Below are positions 8,588-16,643 of a DNA stretch of 64,000 nt, one piece after another (within the stretch, counting starts at the first letter, position 1; every line of letters begins with the position of its first letter). The translations under genes were made by a program, and so were the position numbers. The notes below the pieces were generated by a model. The model saw only the letters and a list, made by a program, of their open reading frames with translations, ran no database searches and was not told where the DNA came from. The stretch comes from Microbacterium sp. ABRD28 (lineage in GTDB: Bacteria > Actinomycetota > Actinomycetes > Actinomycetales > Microbacteriaceae), in NCBI RefSeq assembly GCF_003850245.1, contig NZ_CP031015.1, positions 248,001 to 312,000 of the forward strand, given 5' to 3'.

Positions 8588-8605
8588 CGCGAGGTCGCTC
8601 TCGCG
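8588..8605. terminator. Possible short hairpin terminator between convergent genes
   Basis: Perfect 6-bp stem CGCGAG/CTCGCG with a 6-nt loop immediately after the dehydrogenase stop codon, between it and a convergent gene. There is no T-run, so an intrinsic terminator is uncertain; T-less hairpins are common at actinobacterial 3' ends. Confidence 0.35.
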
Positions 8606-8641
8606 GATGAGGGCGGAGAGCGGGAGGAGGGATGCGGGGGG

Positions 8642-9586
8642 TCAGCGCGGGCGCGGGGCGAACACCGTCAGCGCGGCGGGGATGACGGTGAAGTGCAGCG
8701 TGAACTCCTCGCCGAGCGGCTCTTCGAGCTCGCCGTCGTGCACCCACACCTCGGGGCGACCCGGGCCCGGCCGCACGGTCATCGCGAATCCGGTCTCCAG
8801 GAGGCGCTCGACGTCGCGCTTCTCGGGCATCAGTCTCACCGCACGGAGCACGGCCGCCGTCCGCTTGCCGAAGGCGAGCGAGGCGATCGCGCGGAGGCGC
8901 GTGCCCCGGGCGTGATGGATGCGGATGTCGAGGACGGGATCCTCGAGGTTCTCGCGCTGCATCGTCGCGACCCGCTTCGGATCGTTCGTGCCCACACCGA
9001 CGAAGACCGACCAGACGCGCGCGCGCCGGCCGTCGCGGATGACGTCGAGCGGCTCGGCGGTGCGCATCGTGCGCCACGCGGCGACGATGCCGCCGAGCCA
9101 CTTCCCGAGCCGGCGGCGCCGGGTGTCGCGCTCCTCGATCAGCTCGGGATAGGCGCCCACCGACGCGGCGTTGAGGGCGAGCACCGGCTCCCCCTCGCCT
9201 TCGCGGACCTCCATGGCGCTCACCTCGACGGTGTCGCGCGCGAGGTACGCCTCGACCGCGGTCTCGACGTCCTCGAGGCCCGCCGACCGGGCGAAGTGGT
9301 TGAAGGTGCCTCCCGGCATCACCAGCAGAGGGACGCCGTGCCGCCGCGCCAGGCCCGCCATGCGCGAGACCGATCCGTCGCCGCCGTAGATGCCGAGCGC
9401 CGTGGGCGCGTCGCCTCCCGCGAACGCCGCGTCGACGACATCCGCCAGATCTTCACCGTCGCCCAGCTCGTGCACGCGCGCCGCGGGAAGGCGCTCGGAG
9501 AACAGCTCGGCGGGGTCGGTGCGGATCACCGCTGTCCCCGACCGGCTGTTGCGGAGGATGAGCAGGCCCGAACCGGCGGTCGTCAT
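8642..9586 (-). CDS. Diacylglycerol/lipid kinase family protein (DAGK catalytic domain)
   Basis: 314 aa. The N-terminal nucleotide-binding half carries the family motifs GIYGGDGSVSRMAG and PLLVMPGGTFNHFARSAGL (GGDGS and GGTxNxxAR), followed by a beta-sandwich with LALNAASVGAYPELIEERD. These are DgkB/YegS/LCB5-type kinases that phosphorylate diacylglycerol or other lipids at the membrane surface. The start was set at the ATG overlapping the stop of the upstream Lrp gene (ATGA); a longer frame would run through that gene. Co-transcription with an Lrp regulator is evident from the overlap, but a functional link to lipid metabolism is not obvious. The lipid substrate is unknown. Confidence 0.82.
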   Translation of the reverse strand: MTTAGSGLLILRNSRSGTAVIRTDPAELFSERLPAARVHELGDGEDLADVVDAAFAGGDAPTALGIYGGDGSVSRMAGLARRHGVPLLVMPGGTFNHFARSAGLEDVETAVEAYLARDTVEVSAMEVREGEGEPVLALNAASVGAYPELIEERDTRRRRLGKWLGGIVAAWRTMRTAEPLDVIRDGRRARVWSVFVGVGTNDPKRVATMQRENLEDPVLDIRIHHARGTRLRAIASLAFGKRTAAVLRAVRLMPEKRDVERLLETGFAMTVRPGPGRPEVWVHDGELEEPLGEEFTLHFTVIPAALTVFAPRPR

Positions 9587-10083
9587 GCGTCGACCGTACC
9601 CCGCGGCACCCGGATCGGCCGGTTCTCGTAGAAGGTCTGCAGCACGACGGTGGTGCGGGTGTTCACCTGGGCGGCGGCACGGATGTCGCGGATCAGCGTC
9701 TCGAGGTGACGCGGGCTCTCGACGCGGACGAAGAGGATGTAGCTGGCGTCGCCGGCGATGGAGTGGCACGCCTCGATCTCGGCGAGGTGCTCCAGGCGCT
9801 CGGGGGCGTCGTCGGGCTGACCGGGATCGAGCGGAGTGATCTCCACGAACGCCGAGAGGGGCTTGCCGACCGCTTCGGCGTCGACCTGCGCCCGATACCC
9901 GGTGATGACCCCGCGCGCTTCCAGGCGCCGCAGGCGCGTCTGCACCGCCGACACCGAGAGGCCGACCGCGGCGGACAGCTCCGCCAGTGTCGCGCGGGCG
10001 TTCGTGCTCACGACCGAGACGATCCCCGCGTCGATGTCGTCGTCGAGGCGGGGGCCCGGGCCGTTCGCGTCGCCTCCGGTCAT
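9583..10083 (-). CDS. Lrp/AsnC family transcriptional regulator
   Basis: 166 aa. Residues about 14-70 form the AsnC-type winged helix (STNARATLAELSAAVGLSVS, then RRLEARGVITGYRAQVDAEA). The C-terminal half is the RAM/AsnC ligand-binding domain with IEACHSIAGDASYILFVRVE and LETLIRDIRAA. These proteins assemble as dimers to octamers and respond to amino acids. It is divergent from the DUF6421 gene with 88 nt between starts. That interval holds two similar palindromes, one lying inside the opposite promoter, so autoregulation plus control of the DUF6421-SDR-aldolase operon is the obvious model. The effector is probably an amino acid related to the aldolase reaction (inference). Confidence 0.9.
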   Translation of the reverse strand: MTGGDANGPGPRLDDDIDAGIVSVVSTNARATLAELSAAVGLSVSAVQTRLRRLEARGVITGYRAQVDAEAVGKPLSAFVEITPLDPGQPDDAPERLEHLAEIEACHSIAGDASYILFVRVESPRHLETLIRDIRAAAQVNTRTTVVLQTFYENRPIRVPRGTVDA

Positions 10084-10115
10084 GGCCTGAGCGTAGCAGT
10101 GCGCTCCCCTACGAC

Positions 10116-10159
10116 AGGAATTCCTCCTGCCGAGATGACACGGCGCAGGAATGTTTCCT
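10116..10159. promoter_or_regulatory. Paired palindromic operator candidates in the Lrp/DUF6421 divergent region
   Basis: Two related palindromes: AGGAATTCCT (10116-10125) and AGGAA-TGT-TTCCT (10147-10159), each preceded by C. Their centres are about 32 bp apart, close to three helical turns, so they present on the same DNA face. The second lies between the -35 and -10 boxes of the DUF6421 promoter. Such geometry suits an oligomeric Lrp-type regulator. Confidence 0.6.
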
Positions 10160-10171
10160 ATACTGAGGCGC
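10135..10171 (+). promoter_or_regulatory. Sigma-70-type promoter for the DUF6421 operon, leaderless
   Basis: -35 ATGACA (10135-10140), an 18-nt spacer, and -10 TATACT (10159-10164). Only seven nt (gaggcgc) separate the -10 box from the ATG at 10172, so the expected transcription start coincides with the start codon and the mRNA should be leaderless. This also fixes the start codon of the gene. Confidence 0.65.
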
Positions 10172-11578
10172 ATGAGCACCGTCATCCCTGCGCCCGCGGC
10201 GTCGCTGTCCGCGTCCGGAGTCGAGACCTCGGCCGAGTGGCTGGCCCTGAAAGCGGCAGCCGTCGAGATCCAAGGCCTCCAGGTGAAGGACGGTTCGATC
10301 CCCGATCCGCAGGTGCACGCGCGGGCCCGCGAGCTCGTGACCACCGTCGCCGAGGCCATCACCGCCCTCGCACCGCGCTTCCCTCACGACGAGGCCTACC
10401 TCGCCGCATCCGTCGTCGACCTCCGCCGCTGGGCCGACGGCGGCTTCGCCGAGCCCGACTTCCTCGACTCGCTCGTGGCCTTCCAGCCGCAGGAGCACCG
10501 CGTCGACGGCCTGCGCCACCTCGTCGTCTTCCCGATGTACACCCAGAACGGCTCGCCGAACCGGCACCTGGAGGCAGTCCTCGTCGAGGTGATCTGGCCG
10601 GAGTTCATCGCTCAGCTCGAGACCGAGTACACCAACCGCCTCTTCCTGTCGCTGCGGCTGCTGGATTTCACCCCCGGTTACGACACCAACAGCGCCGTGC
10701 TCTTCCCCGAGACGGTGGCGATGCGCGAGATCCCGACCTTCACCTGGGGCGCGATCTTCCAGGACCGCGAGGCCGCCCGCTATCGCCGGGTCACCCGGGC
10801 CGCCGCCGAGATCACGAAACTCGAGCTGCCCGCCGATGCCGCGCGCATGCTCGACGACCAGCGGCTGACCGAGAAGACCTTCGTCATGTGGGACCTCATC
10901 CACGACCGCACCCACATGCGCGGCGACCTGCCGTTCGACCCGTTCATGATCAAGCAGCGCATGCCGTACTTCCTCTACTCGCTGGAAGAACTGCGGTGCG
11001 ACCTCACCGCGTTCCGGGAGTGCGTCAGCCTCACCGCACGGCTGCGGGCGCGGGTCGAGGCCGGCGAGACGCTCGACGCCACCGACGCCGAGATGCTCGA
11101 GCACGCGGTGCTGGTGCAGTACGCGGTGATCTTCGACCGCATCTTCCGCTTCGCCATCACCGGCTCGCGGGTGCGCAACTACGACGGACTCGGCGGCCAG
11201 CTGCTGTTCGCGTGGCTCCACCAGCGCGGCGTGCTGCACTGGACCGACACCTCGCTCGCCTTCGACTGGGACGGCGTGCCGGCCGCGGTCGTCGCCCTCG
11301 GCGACGCGATCGACGAGCTGTACTGGCGCTCGATCGATCGGCCGAAGACGGCGCACTGGCTCGCCGCCTACGACCTGGTGCGCCAGACCCTCACCCCGCA
11401 CCCCGCGTCGCGCTGGGCGCGGGGCCTGCCCGACCACATCCTCGCGGGCACGCCGAAGGGCTACACCGATGCGGTTCTGGACGACGAGTTCCCGCTGTCG
11501 ATGTTCTTCGAGGCGCTGGAGAAGAAGATGCGTCCGGTGATCGAGTCGACCGCCGGCATCCGGGGCACGGATGACTGA
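10172..11578 (+). CDS. DUF6421 family protein
   Basis: 468 aa, soluble, no signal peptide or membrane helix. I recognise it as the actinobacterial DUF6421 family from the block IHDRTHMRGDLPFDPFMIKQ followed by RMPYFLYSLEELRCDLTAF. That segment contains a spaced His/His/Asp set (HDRTH, DLPFD) plus a Glu-rich helix, a plausible metal site, but no reaction has been assigned that I know of. Other conserved-looking pieces are HLVVFPMYTQNGSPNR and LRLLDFTPGYDTNSAVLFPE. It is the first gene of an operon, overlapping the SDR gene by 8 nt, with a threonine-aldolase-family gene next and an Lrp regulator divergent. That conserved company suggests an enzyme of amino-acid or amino-alcohol metabolism (inference). 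Confidence 0.8.
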   Translation: MSTVIPAPAASLSASGVETSAEWLALKAAAVEIQGLQVKDGSIPDPQVHARARELVTTVAEAITALAPRFPHDEAYLAASVVDLRRWADGGFAEPDFLDSLVAFQPQEHRVDGLRHLVVFPMYTQNGSPNRHLEAVLVEVIWPEFIAQLETEYTNRLFLSLRLLDFTPGYDTNSAVLFPETVAMREIPTFTWGAIFQDREAARYRRVTRAAAEITKLELPADAARMLDDQRLTEKTFVMWDLIHDRTHMRGDLPFDPFMIKQRMPYFLYSLEELRCDLTAFRECVSLTARLRARVEAGETLDATDAEMLEHAVLVQYAVIFDRIFRFAITGSRVRNYDGLGGQLLFAWLHQRGVLHWTDTSLAFDWDGVPAAVVALGDAIDELYWRSIDRPKTAHWLAAYDLVRQTLTPHPASRWARGLPDHILAGTPKGYTDAVLDDEFPLSMFFEALEKKMRPVIESTAGIRGTDD

Positions 11579-12245
11579 CACCGTCACGGGCCGGGTCGTG
11601 CTGCTCGCCGGCGGCACGAGCACGGTCGGCCGGGTGGCGGCCGAGACCCTCGTCGCCGCAGGGGCGCACGTGGTGGTGGCCGGCCGCGACCCCGGCAAGC
11701 TCGCCGCCCTCGCGTCCGCCGTCCCCGGCGTGTCGACCGAGACGGTCGACCTCAGCGACGAGGCGCAGGTTCGCGAACTCGCACAGAGGGTGCACGCCCT
11801 GCACGGCCGCGTCGACGGCATCCTCCATCTCGTCGGCGGGTGGCGCGGCGGCGGCGGGCTGGCCGGGCAGAGCGACCACGACTACCGCGTGCTCGAGACC
11901 TCGCTCACCGCGCTCCGCCACACCACGCGCGCGTTCTTCGACGACCTGGTGGCCTCCCCCGTCGGGAGGCTGGCGATGATCTCCTCGACGGCGGTCGCGC
12001 GGCCCCTCGCCGGCGGTGCGAACTACGCCGCGGTGAAAGCGGCGAGCGAGGCATGGACCCGTGCTGTCGCGCAGGGCCTGGCGAAGGCGGCGAGGGATGC
12101 CGGTGAGCCGGCGTCGAGCGCCGCCGTGGTCTTCCGCGTGAAGAGCCTCGAAGGTCTCGAGGAGCGCGTCGCCGCCGCGTTCGTCTCGCTGTTCACCGCC
12201 GAGGCGTCGTCGGTGAACGACGAGGTCGTCACGCTCGACGCCTGA
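11571..12245 (+). CDS. Short-chain dehydrogenase/reductase (SDR)
   Basis: 224 aa Rossmann-fold protein. The nucleotide-binding loop is AGGTSTVGR (a variant of TGxxxGxG with Ala for Thr), followed by VVAGRD. The catalytic residues are the Ser pair in MISSTAV with Tyr152 and Lys156 in NYAAVKAASEA. The region after the active site is short for a classical SDR. It overlaps the DUF6421 gene by 8 nt and precedes the aldolase-family gene, so it may interconvert an alcohol and carbonyl in the same pathway, for example a 3-oxo/3-hydroxy amino acid. NAD versus NADP preference is not clear; VVAGRD shows an Arg where NADP enzymes often have a basic residue. Confidence 0.85.
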   Translation: MTDTVTGRVVLLAGGTSTVGRVAAETLVAAGAHVVVAGRDPGKLAALASAVPGVSTETVDLSDEAQVRELAQRVHALHGRVDGILHLVGGWRGGGGLAGQSDHDYRVLETSLTALRHTTRAFFDDLVASPVGRLAMISSTAVARPLAGGANYAAVKAASEAWTRAVAQGLAKAARDAGEPASSAAVVFRVKSLEGLEERVAAAFVSLFTAEASSVNDEVVTLDA

Positions 12246-12255
12246 TCGGTGCGCC

Positions 12256-12261
12256 TAGGCT
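12256..12261 (+). promoter_or_regulatory. Internal -10 box (TAGGCT) ahead of the aldolase gene
   Basis: TAGGCT ends eight nt before the GTG at 12270. The same box-to-start spacing recurs before several other genes in the window. It suggests a second, leaderless promoter inside the operon and supports the GTG at 12270 over the in-frame GTG at 12249. A clear -35 was not found. Confidence 0.4.
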
Positions 12262-12269
12262 TGATCGAC

Positions 12270-13340
12270 GTGACGACCATCCACGACACCGCCGTGCGCG
12301 GCTTCGCCTCGGACAACTACTCCGGCATCCACCCCGACGTGCTCGCGGCCATCGCCGCCGCCAACGAGGGCCACCAGATCTCCTATGGCGAGGATGTCTA
12401 CACCGAACGTCTCCAGCAGGTGTTCACCGCCCACTTCGGTGAGGGCGTCGAGGCGTTCCCGGTGTTCAACGGCACCGGGGCCAACGTGGTGGGACTGCAG
12501 TCGATGCTCCCCCGCTGGGGCGCGGTGATCGCGGCGTCCAGCGCCCACATCAACGTCGACGAGGGCGGTGCGCCCGAACGGGTCGCGGGGATCAAGCTCC
12601 TCACCGTCCCCACTGACGACGGCAAGCTCACGCCGGAACTCATCGACCGCGAGGCGTGGGGATGGGGCGACGAGCATCGGGCCCAGCCCCTCGTCGTCTC
12701 GATCACGCAGTCCACCGAGCTCGGCACCCTGTACACGCCGGAGGAGATCCGGGCGATCGCCGACCACATCCACCCGCTCGGGATGCGGCTGCACCTCGAC
12801 GGCGCACGCATCGCCAACGCCGCCGCCGCGCTCGATCTGCCGGTGCGGGCCTTCACGCGCGAGGTGGGCGTCGACGTGGTGAGCTTCGGGGGCACCAAGA
12901 ACGGAGCGATGCTCGGCGAGGCGATCGTCGTGCTCGACCCGGAGGCCTCGGCGGGGCTGACCTATCTGCGCAAGCTCAACATGCAGCTGGCCAGCAAGAT
13001 GCGCTTCGTCTCGGCGCAGCTCGTGGCCCTCCTGGAGGGCGATCTGTGGCTGCGCAACGCCCGTCACGCCAACGCCATGGCCCAGCGCCTGCGCGGCGGA
13101 GTCGAGGCGGGCCTGGCCGACGGCTCGATCGCCGGAGTGGAGTTCACCCAGCCCACCCAGGCCAACGGTGTCTTCGCGATCCTCCCCGAGGGGGTCGCCG
13201 ACCGGCTGCGACAGAAGTTCCGCTTCTACGACTGGGACGCCGCCCGCCGCGAAGTGCGGTGGATGTGCTCGTTCGACACCACCGAGGCAGACGTCGACGC
13301 CTTCGTCGCGGAGCTGTCGCGCCTGACGCGCGACGACTGA
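12270..13340 (+). CDS. Threonine aldolase / beta-eliminating lyase family PLP enzyme
   Basis: 356 aa fold-type I PLP protein. It begins RGFASDNYSGIHPDVLAAIA, typical of low-specificity threonine aldolases, followed by QISYGEDVYTERLQQVFTAHF, FNGTGANVVGLQSML, AHINVDEGGAPERVAG and LHLDGARIANAAAAL. The PLP lysine is in SFGGTKNGAMLGEAIVVLD. Such enzymes cleave 3-hydroxy amino acids (threonine, allo-threonine, phenylserine) to glycine and an aldehyde. The start was set at the second in-frame GTG because of the -10 box just upstream. With the SDR and DUF6421 it forms a three-gene operon under a divergent Lrp regulator. The actual amino acid is unknown. Confidence 0.87.
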   Translation: MTTIHDTAVRGFASDNYSGIHPDVLAAIAAANEGHQISYGEDVYTERLQQVFTAHFGEGVEAFPVFNGTGANVVGLQSMLPRWGAVIAASSAHINVDEGGAPERVAGIKLLTVPTDDGKLTPELIDREAWGWGDEHRAQPLVVSITQSTELGTLYTPEEIRAIADHIHPLGMRLHLDGARIANAAAALDLPVRAFTREVGVDVVSFGGTKNGAMLGEAIVVLDPEASAGLTYLRKLNMQLASKMRFVSAQLVALLEGDLWLRNARHANAMAQRLRGGVEAGLADGSIAGVEFTQPTQANGVFAILPEGVADRLRQKFRFYDWDAARREVRWMCSFDTTEADVDAFVAELSRLTRDD

Positions 13341-13688
13341 TCAGCCGCGCGCGAGCGCGACGACGACCACGACGGCGAGACTGAGTGCCCCCGCGCCCGC
13401 CGCGCACAGCGCCAGCGCGAGCAGAAGGCCGGCCCCCGGCATCCGCCCTCGATCGCCCTCGCGGCGCAGGATGCCGTTGACGGCGCGATACCGACGCTCG
13501 GCGGAGACCCAGATCGCGCCCGAAGCGACGAGTCCCGCCACGCCCAGCAGCACCCACCAGGCGCTGCCGAAGACGACGGGGATCAACCGCATCGCCACGA
13601 TCGAGCCGATGCCGAACGCCAGGGCCGTGCGTCGCCAGGCCAGCTCGGTGCGTTCGGGCTGGAGGCCGGGGTCGAACAGCGTGCTCAT
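13341..13688 (-). CDS. DUF202 family membrane protein (second of pair)
   Basis: 115 aa, three predicted membrane helices. The N-terminal signature PERTELAWRRTALAFGIGSI is that of DUF202 (YidG/YidH-like) proteins. Function of the family is unknown; members are small inner-membrane proteins, often in pairs as here. The start was chosen at the ATG overlapping the upstream DUF202 stop (ATGA). The stop is directly adjacent, on the opposite strand, to that of the aldolase gene. Confidence 0.85.
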   Translation of the reverse strand: MSTLFDPGLQPERTELAWRRTALAFGIGSIVAMRLIPVVFGSAWWVLLGVAGLVASGAIWVSAERRYRAVNGILRREGDRGRMPGAGLLLALALCAAGAGALSLAVVVVVALARG

Positions 13689-14068
13689 GCCAGCAGGATC
13701 GACAGCAGCACCAGGGCCCCGGCGACCGTGACGGCGGCGGCGATCACGGGCCCGAGAAGCGAGGAAGGCAGCGGCTCGGCCTCGCGGAGCGCCCTCTCGG
13801 TGCGGATCCAGCTCAGCCAGGCGAGGCCGGGGACGGCAACCCCGACGATGACCAGCACCAGGCTCGCCCCCAGTCGGAGACCCGGGTGGAGCTGAAGTCC
13901 CAGGAGTTCGAGGGCGACCCCGCCGGCGATGAGGGCGAGCGCGGTGCGGATCCACGCGAGGAAGGTGCGCTCGTTGGCGAGGGTGAAGCGTGCGTCGGGC
14001 TCGGCGCCGTGACGGAACACGGCGGCCGGGAAGCGGCGGCGGCCACGGGGATCACGCGGGGTCGACAC
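13685..14068 (-). CDS. DUF202 family membrane protein (YidH-like, first of pair)
   Basis: 127 aa. A basic cytoplasmic N-terminus (STPRDPRGRRRFP) precedes the DUF202 signature FTLANERTFLAWIRTALALI and three hydrophobic helices. It is the longer partner of the following DUF202 gene, with which it shares a 4-nt ATGA overlap, so the two probably form a heteromeric membrane complex. No catalytic residues are evident and the family has no assigned role. Confidence 0.87.
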   Translation of the reverse strand: MSTPRDPRGRRRFPAAVFRHGAEPDARFTLANERTFLAWIRTALALIAGGVALELLGLQLHPGLRLGASLVLVIVGVAVPGLAWLSWIRTERALREAEPLPSSLLGPVIAAAVTVAGALVLLSILLA

Positions 14069-14104
14069 GGTCCCACCCTAGGTCCGCCGCCGTCGACGCG
14101 GTGT

Positions 14105-14626
14105 TCAGCGGGCCTCCTTGCGGCGCGCGTAGGCCGCGGCGCTCCGGCTCGACAGCGCGAGCAGGATGAGGATGTCGATGCCGAGGGAGACGTAGGTGGT
14201 GGTGATCTCGATCTCCTGGCCCTCCGACCACCACCGCGCGAACGCGACGGAGATGGTGAGGGCGGCCAAGACCATGATCAGCACCCGGGCCCAGTTCGCA
14301 CCGAGGAAGACCAGGAGCGCGAGCGTCGCCTCGAGCGCCAGGAACACTCCGCCGAACGCGGCGAAGAGAAGGAAGGTGCTCTGCTCCACGCGCCGCGGCA
14401 CGTCGTCGCCGCCGATGATCGCCGCGACTTCTCCGACCCACTCCGGCCACACCCCCGACGAGGCGATGATCCATGCCGCGCCGGCGAGGACGCCGAGGAC
14501 GATCAGCAGGGTGCCCGCGACGATCGTGGGCGGCCGCTTCATGTTCGGGTCGTGACCGGGAGCCTGGAGCAGGCGCTCGGCCGGTTCGAAGGCCACTCGC
14601 TTCTTGGGATGCCCCTCGTGCCTCAC
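14105..14626 (-). CDS. Hypothetical four-helix membrane protein
   Basis: 173 aa. About 28 polar N-terminal residues (MRHEGHPKKRVAFEPAERLL onward) precede roughly four hydrophobic segments: 33-55 (IVAGTLLIVLGVLAGAAWII), 85-105, 108-125 and 147-160, with a charged tail ending AAYARRKEAR. I do not recognise a named family, though small actinobacterial membrane proteins of this layout are common. Its start overlaps the end of the upstream LssY-like gene (ATGA), so the two are co-translated. An internal Met (MKRPPTIV, residue 29) is a possible alternative start nearer the first helix. Confidence 0.7.
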   Translation of the reverse strand: MRHEGHPKKRVAFEPAERLLQAPGHDPNMKRPPTIVAGTLLIVLGVLAGAAWIIASSGVWPEWVGEVAAIIGGDDVPRRVEQSTFLLFAAFGGVFLALEATLALLVFLGANWARVLIMVLAALTISVAFARWWSEGQEIEITTTYVSLGIDILILLALSSRSAAAYARRKEAR

Positions 14627-15483
14627 GCGCTCACCTCACCTCTGGCCGGCGCCGAGGGAACCGGCACGGCGCGGACGTCGACGACCGGGAGGTCGCCGTC
14701 GGTGCGGATGCTGTCGCCGCCGCCGTTTCGCGAGTGGTAGCCGGTGGAGAAGTCGGCGATGACGCTCACCGTGACCTGCGGCGCCCCCTCGCGCAGCGAC
14801 CGGACGATGTGGTCGCGCTCGATGTCGGTGTCGGCGTCGATGCGGTGGGTGATCTGCAGCGTGAACAGCGACAGCCCGACCGCGGTGTCGAAGGTTCCGG
14901 CGGCGAGCCAGTCGACGCGGTAGCCACCGGGAAGCAGCCAGTCGTCGGGGCAGCGCCAGAAGCGCACGTGGTGGCGCTTGGCGGGATTGCCGTCGACCTC
15001 CTGCTGGAAGGCGAAGTCCTGCTGACGCCCGAAGAGGAACAGGGGGCTGACCGGCGCCTCCCCGTAGCTGCGGCGGGTCAGGGTCGAGGTGACGATGCGC
15101 CACGAGGAGGCGAGGGTGACGGGGTCGGCCTCGGTCCAGCGCGCCGCGCGCAGGGCGGCCTTGATCTGCTCGGCCTCGCCGACGAAGGCGAGGTTGACCG
15201 GGTCGCCCAACAGGCCGTCGCTCGTGCGGGTGCGGCCGATGAAGTAGTCGGGCACGTAGATCGTGGTGAGGATGCGGTGAAGGCGCGGCAGCACGAGGTA
15301 GGCGAGCAGCACCCAGAACGCGATCGCCACGAGGATGCCCCACCAGCCGACGCGGAACGACTCGGTGAGGCTGAGGTAGGCGAGCCAGATGGCGGCGAGA
15401 CCGGCGAAGACGAAGAAGAACCAGTCGACCGCGACGCCCCGTGACACGCGGCGTCGCCGCGCACGCTCCGACCTCGGCGCCAT
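14623..15483 (-). CDS. LssY C-terminal-domain membrane protein
   Basis: 286 aa. A basic N-terminus, two hydrophobic helices (about 24-43 and 52-72), then a soluble domain of about 190 residues: DYFIGRTRTSDGLLGDPVNL, AEQIKAALRAARWTEADPVT, SPLFLFGRQQDFAFQQEVDG, HHVRFWRCPDDW and HRIDADTDIERDHIV. This matches the C-terminal domain of LssY-like proteins, sometimes found fused to PAP2 phosphatases or near secretion genes; its biochemical role is unknown. The start is the ATG 5 nt from the end of the upstream hydrolase gene. It is probably transcribed with that gene, as well as with the small membrane gene it overlaps. Confidence 0.75.
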   Translation of the reverse strand: MAPRSERARRRRVSRGVAVDWFFFVFAGLAAIWLAYLSLTESFRVGWWGILVAIAFWVLLAYLVLPRLHRILTTIYVPDYFIGRTRTSDGLLGDPVNLAFVGEAEQIKAALRAARWTEADPVTLASSWRIVTSTLTRRSYGEAPVSPLFLFGRQQDFAFQQEVDGNPAKRHHVRFWRCPDDWLLPGGYRVDWLAAGTFDTAVGLSLFTLQITHRIDADTDIERDHIVRSLREGAPQVTVSVIADFSTGYHSRNGGGDSIRTDGDLPVVDVRAVPVPSAPARGEVSA

Positions 15484-15488
15484 CTCGA

Positions 15489-16550
15489 TCAGCCCCAGAG
15501 CGGCCGCGACGGCTCGAAGGCGAAGGCGTCGGCAACGGTGTCGGGCGAGACATCCTCCAGACGCGAGGGCGTCCACCGCGGCGAGCGGTCTTTGTCGACG
15601 AGCTGCGCGCGGATGCCCTCGACGAGGTCGGGCTGGGTCGCGGCGAACCACAGCACCAGGCCGTACTCCTGCGCGAGCGCAGCCCGCAGGTCGGGAAGCG
15701 TTCGGGCGCGACGCACCGCCTCGAGCGTCACCGCGAGCGCAGTGGGCGAGAGCCCGCCGAGCGTATCGGCGGTCGCCGCCGCCTCGGGCTCGGGTCGGGC
15801 GCGAAGACGCTCGACGATCTCGACCACAGTGGCTGCGGCGAAGGCGTCATCGATCCACGGGCGCGCGGCGGCGAGCGACGGAGCCCCGGCGGTGTCGTCG
15901 AACAGCAGCACGATCTCGGTGGGGCTGGCCGGGTCGGCGCGGTTCTGGAGGGCCTCCCGAAGGGGCTCGAGGTTGTCGACGACCACGAGGTGATCGGCGA
16001 AGCCGGCGTAGAGGGCGTCGGCGGCGTCCATCGGGCGGCCGGTGAGCGCGAGGTATTCGCCCACGCGACCCGGCGCGCGGGCGAGAAGCCAGGAACCTCC
16101 GACATCCGGGGTGAACCCGATCCGGGTCTCGGGCATCGCCAGCTGTGAGCGCTCGGTGACCACGCGCACGGCAGCGTGCCCCGCGAGTCCGATACCGCCG
16201 CCCATCGTGGCGCCGTCGGCGAGAACGACGATCGGCTTGGGGTACTCCGCGATCCGGGCGTTCAGCGCGTACTCGGCGCGGAAGAAGACGCCCGCGGCAT
16301 CCGGATCGCCGCCGAGGATCTGCTCGCGCAGGCCCCGCACATCTCCCCCGGCGCAGAATCCCCGCTCGCCGGCGCCGTCGAGCACGACGAGATCCACCCC
16401 GGGATGACGCTCCCAGGCGTCCAACGCCGCGTGCAGGTCGTGGATCATGCCGAGGTCGAGCGCGTTGATGGCGCGCGGGCGGTCGAGTGTGAGGTGTCCG
16501 AGGCCGTTGGCGATGCGGGTGAGCACGTGAGAACGGTCGGTGTCGGTCAC
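15489..16550 (-). CDS. 3-hydroxyisobutyryl-CoA hydrolase family enzyme (enoyl-CoA hydratase/isomerase superfamily)
   Basis: 353 aa, the length of HIBYL-CoA hydrolases rather than the roughly 260 aa of plain enoyl-CoA hydratases. Features are NGLGHLTLDRPRAINALDLG, the oxyanion-hole loop FCAGGDVRGLREQ, ADGATMGGGIGLAGHAAVRV, MPETRIGFTPDVGGSWLLAR and a C-terminal PTALAVTLEAVRRART helix set. The conserved Glu in MPETRIGF and Asp in TPDVGGS correspond to the hydrolase active site. The reaction would release 3-hydroxyisobutyrate from its CoA ester in valine degradation. It could act upstream of the semialdehyde dehydrogenase encoded near 7.1 kb, but an alternative enoyl-CoA substrate is possible. 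Confidence 0.85.
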   Translation of the reverse strand: MTDTDRSHVLTRIANGLGHLTLDRPRAINALDLGMIHDLHAALDAWERHPGVDLVVLDGAGERGFCAGGDVRGLREQILGGDPDAAGVFFRAEYALNARIAEYPKPIVVLADGATMGGGIGLAGHAAVRVVTERSQLAMPETRIGFTPDVGGSWLLARAPGRVGEYLALTGRPMDAADALYAGFADHLVVVDNLEPLREALQNRADPASPTEIVLLFDDTAGAPSLAAARPWIDDAFAAATVVEIVERLRARPEPEAAATADTLGGLSPTALAVTLEAVRRARTLPDLRAALAQEYGLVLWFAATQPDLVEGIRAQLVDKDRSPRWTPSRLEDVSPDTVADAFAFEPSRPLWG

Positions 16551-16643
16551 ACTGCCACGTTACCGGCCGCCGGCCTTTTCGCTCGGGAAGGGGTGATCGG
16601 CCAAGATGGGGAGAACGGCTTTCCACGACGAGGGGACTTCGGC

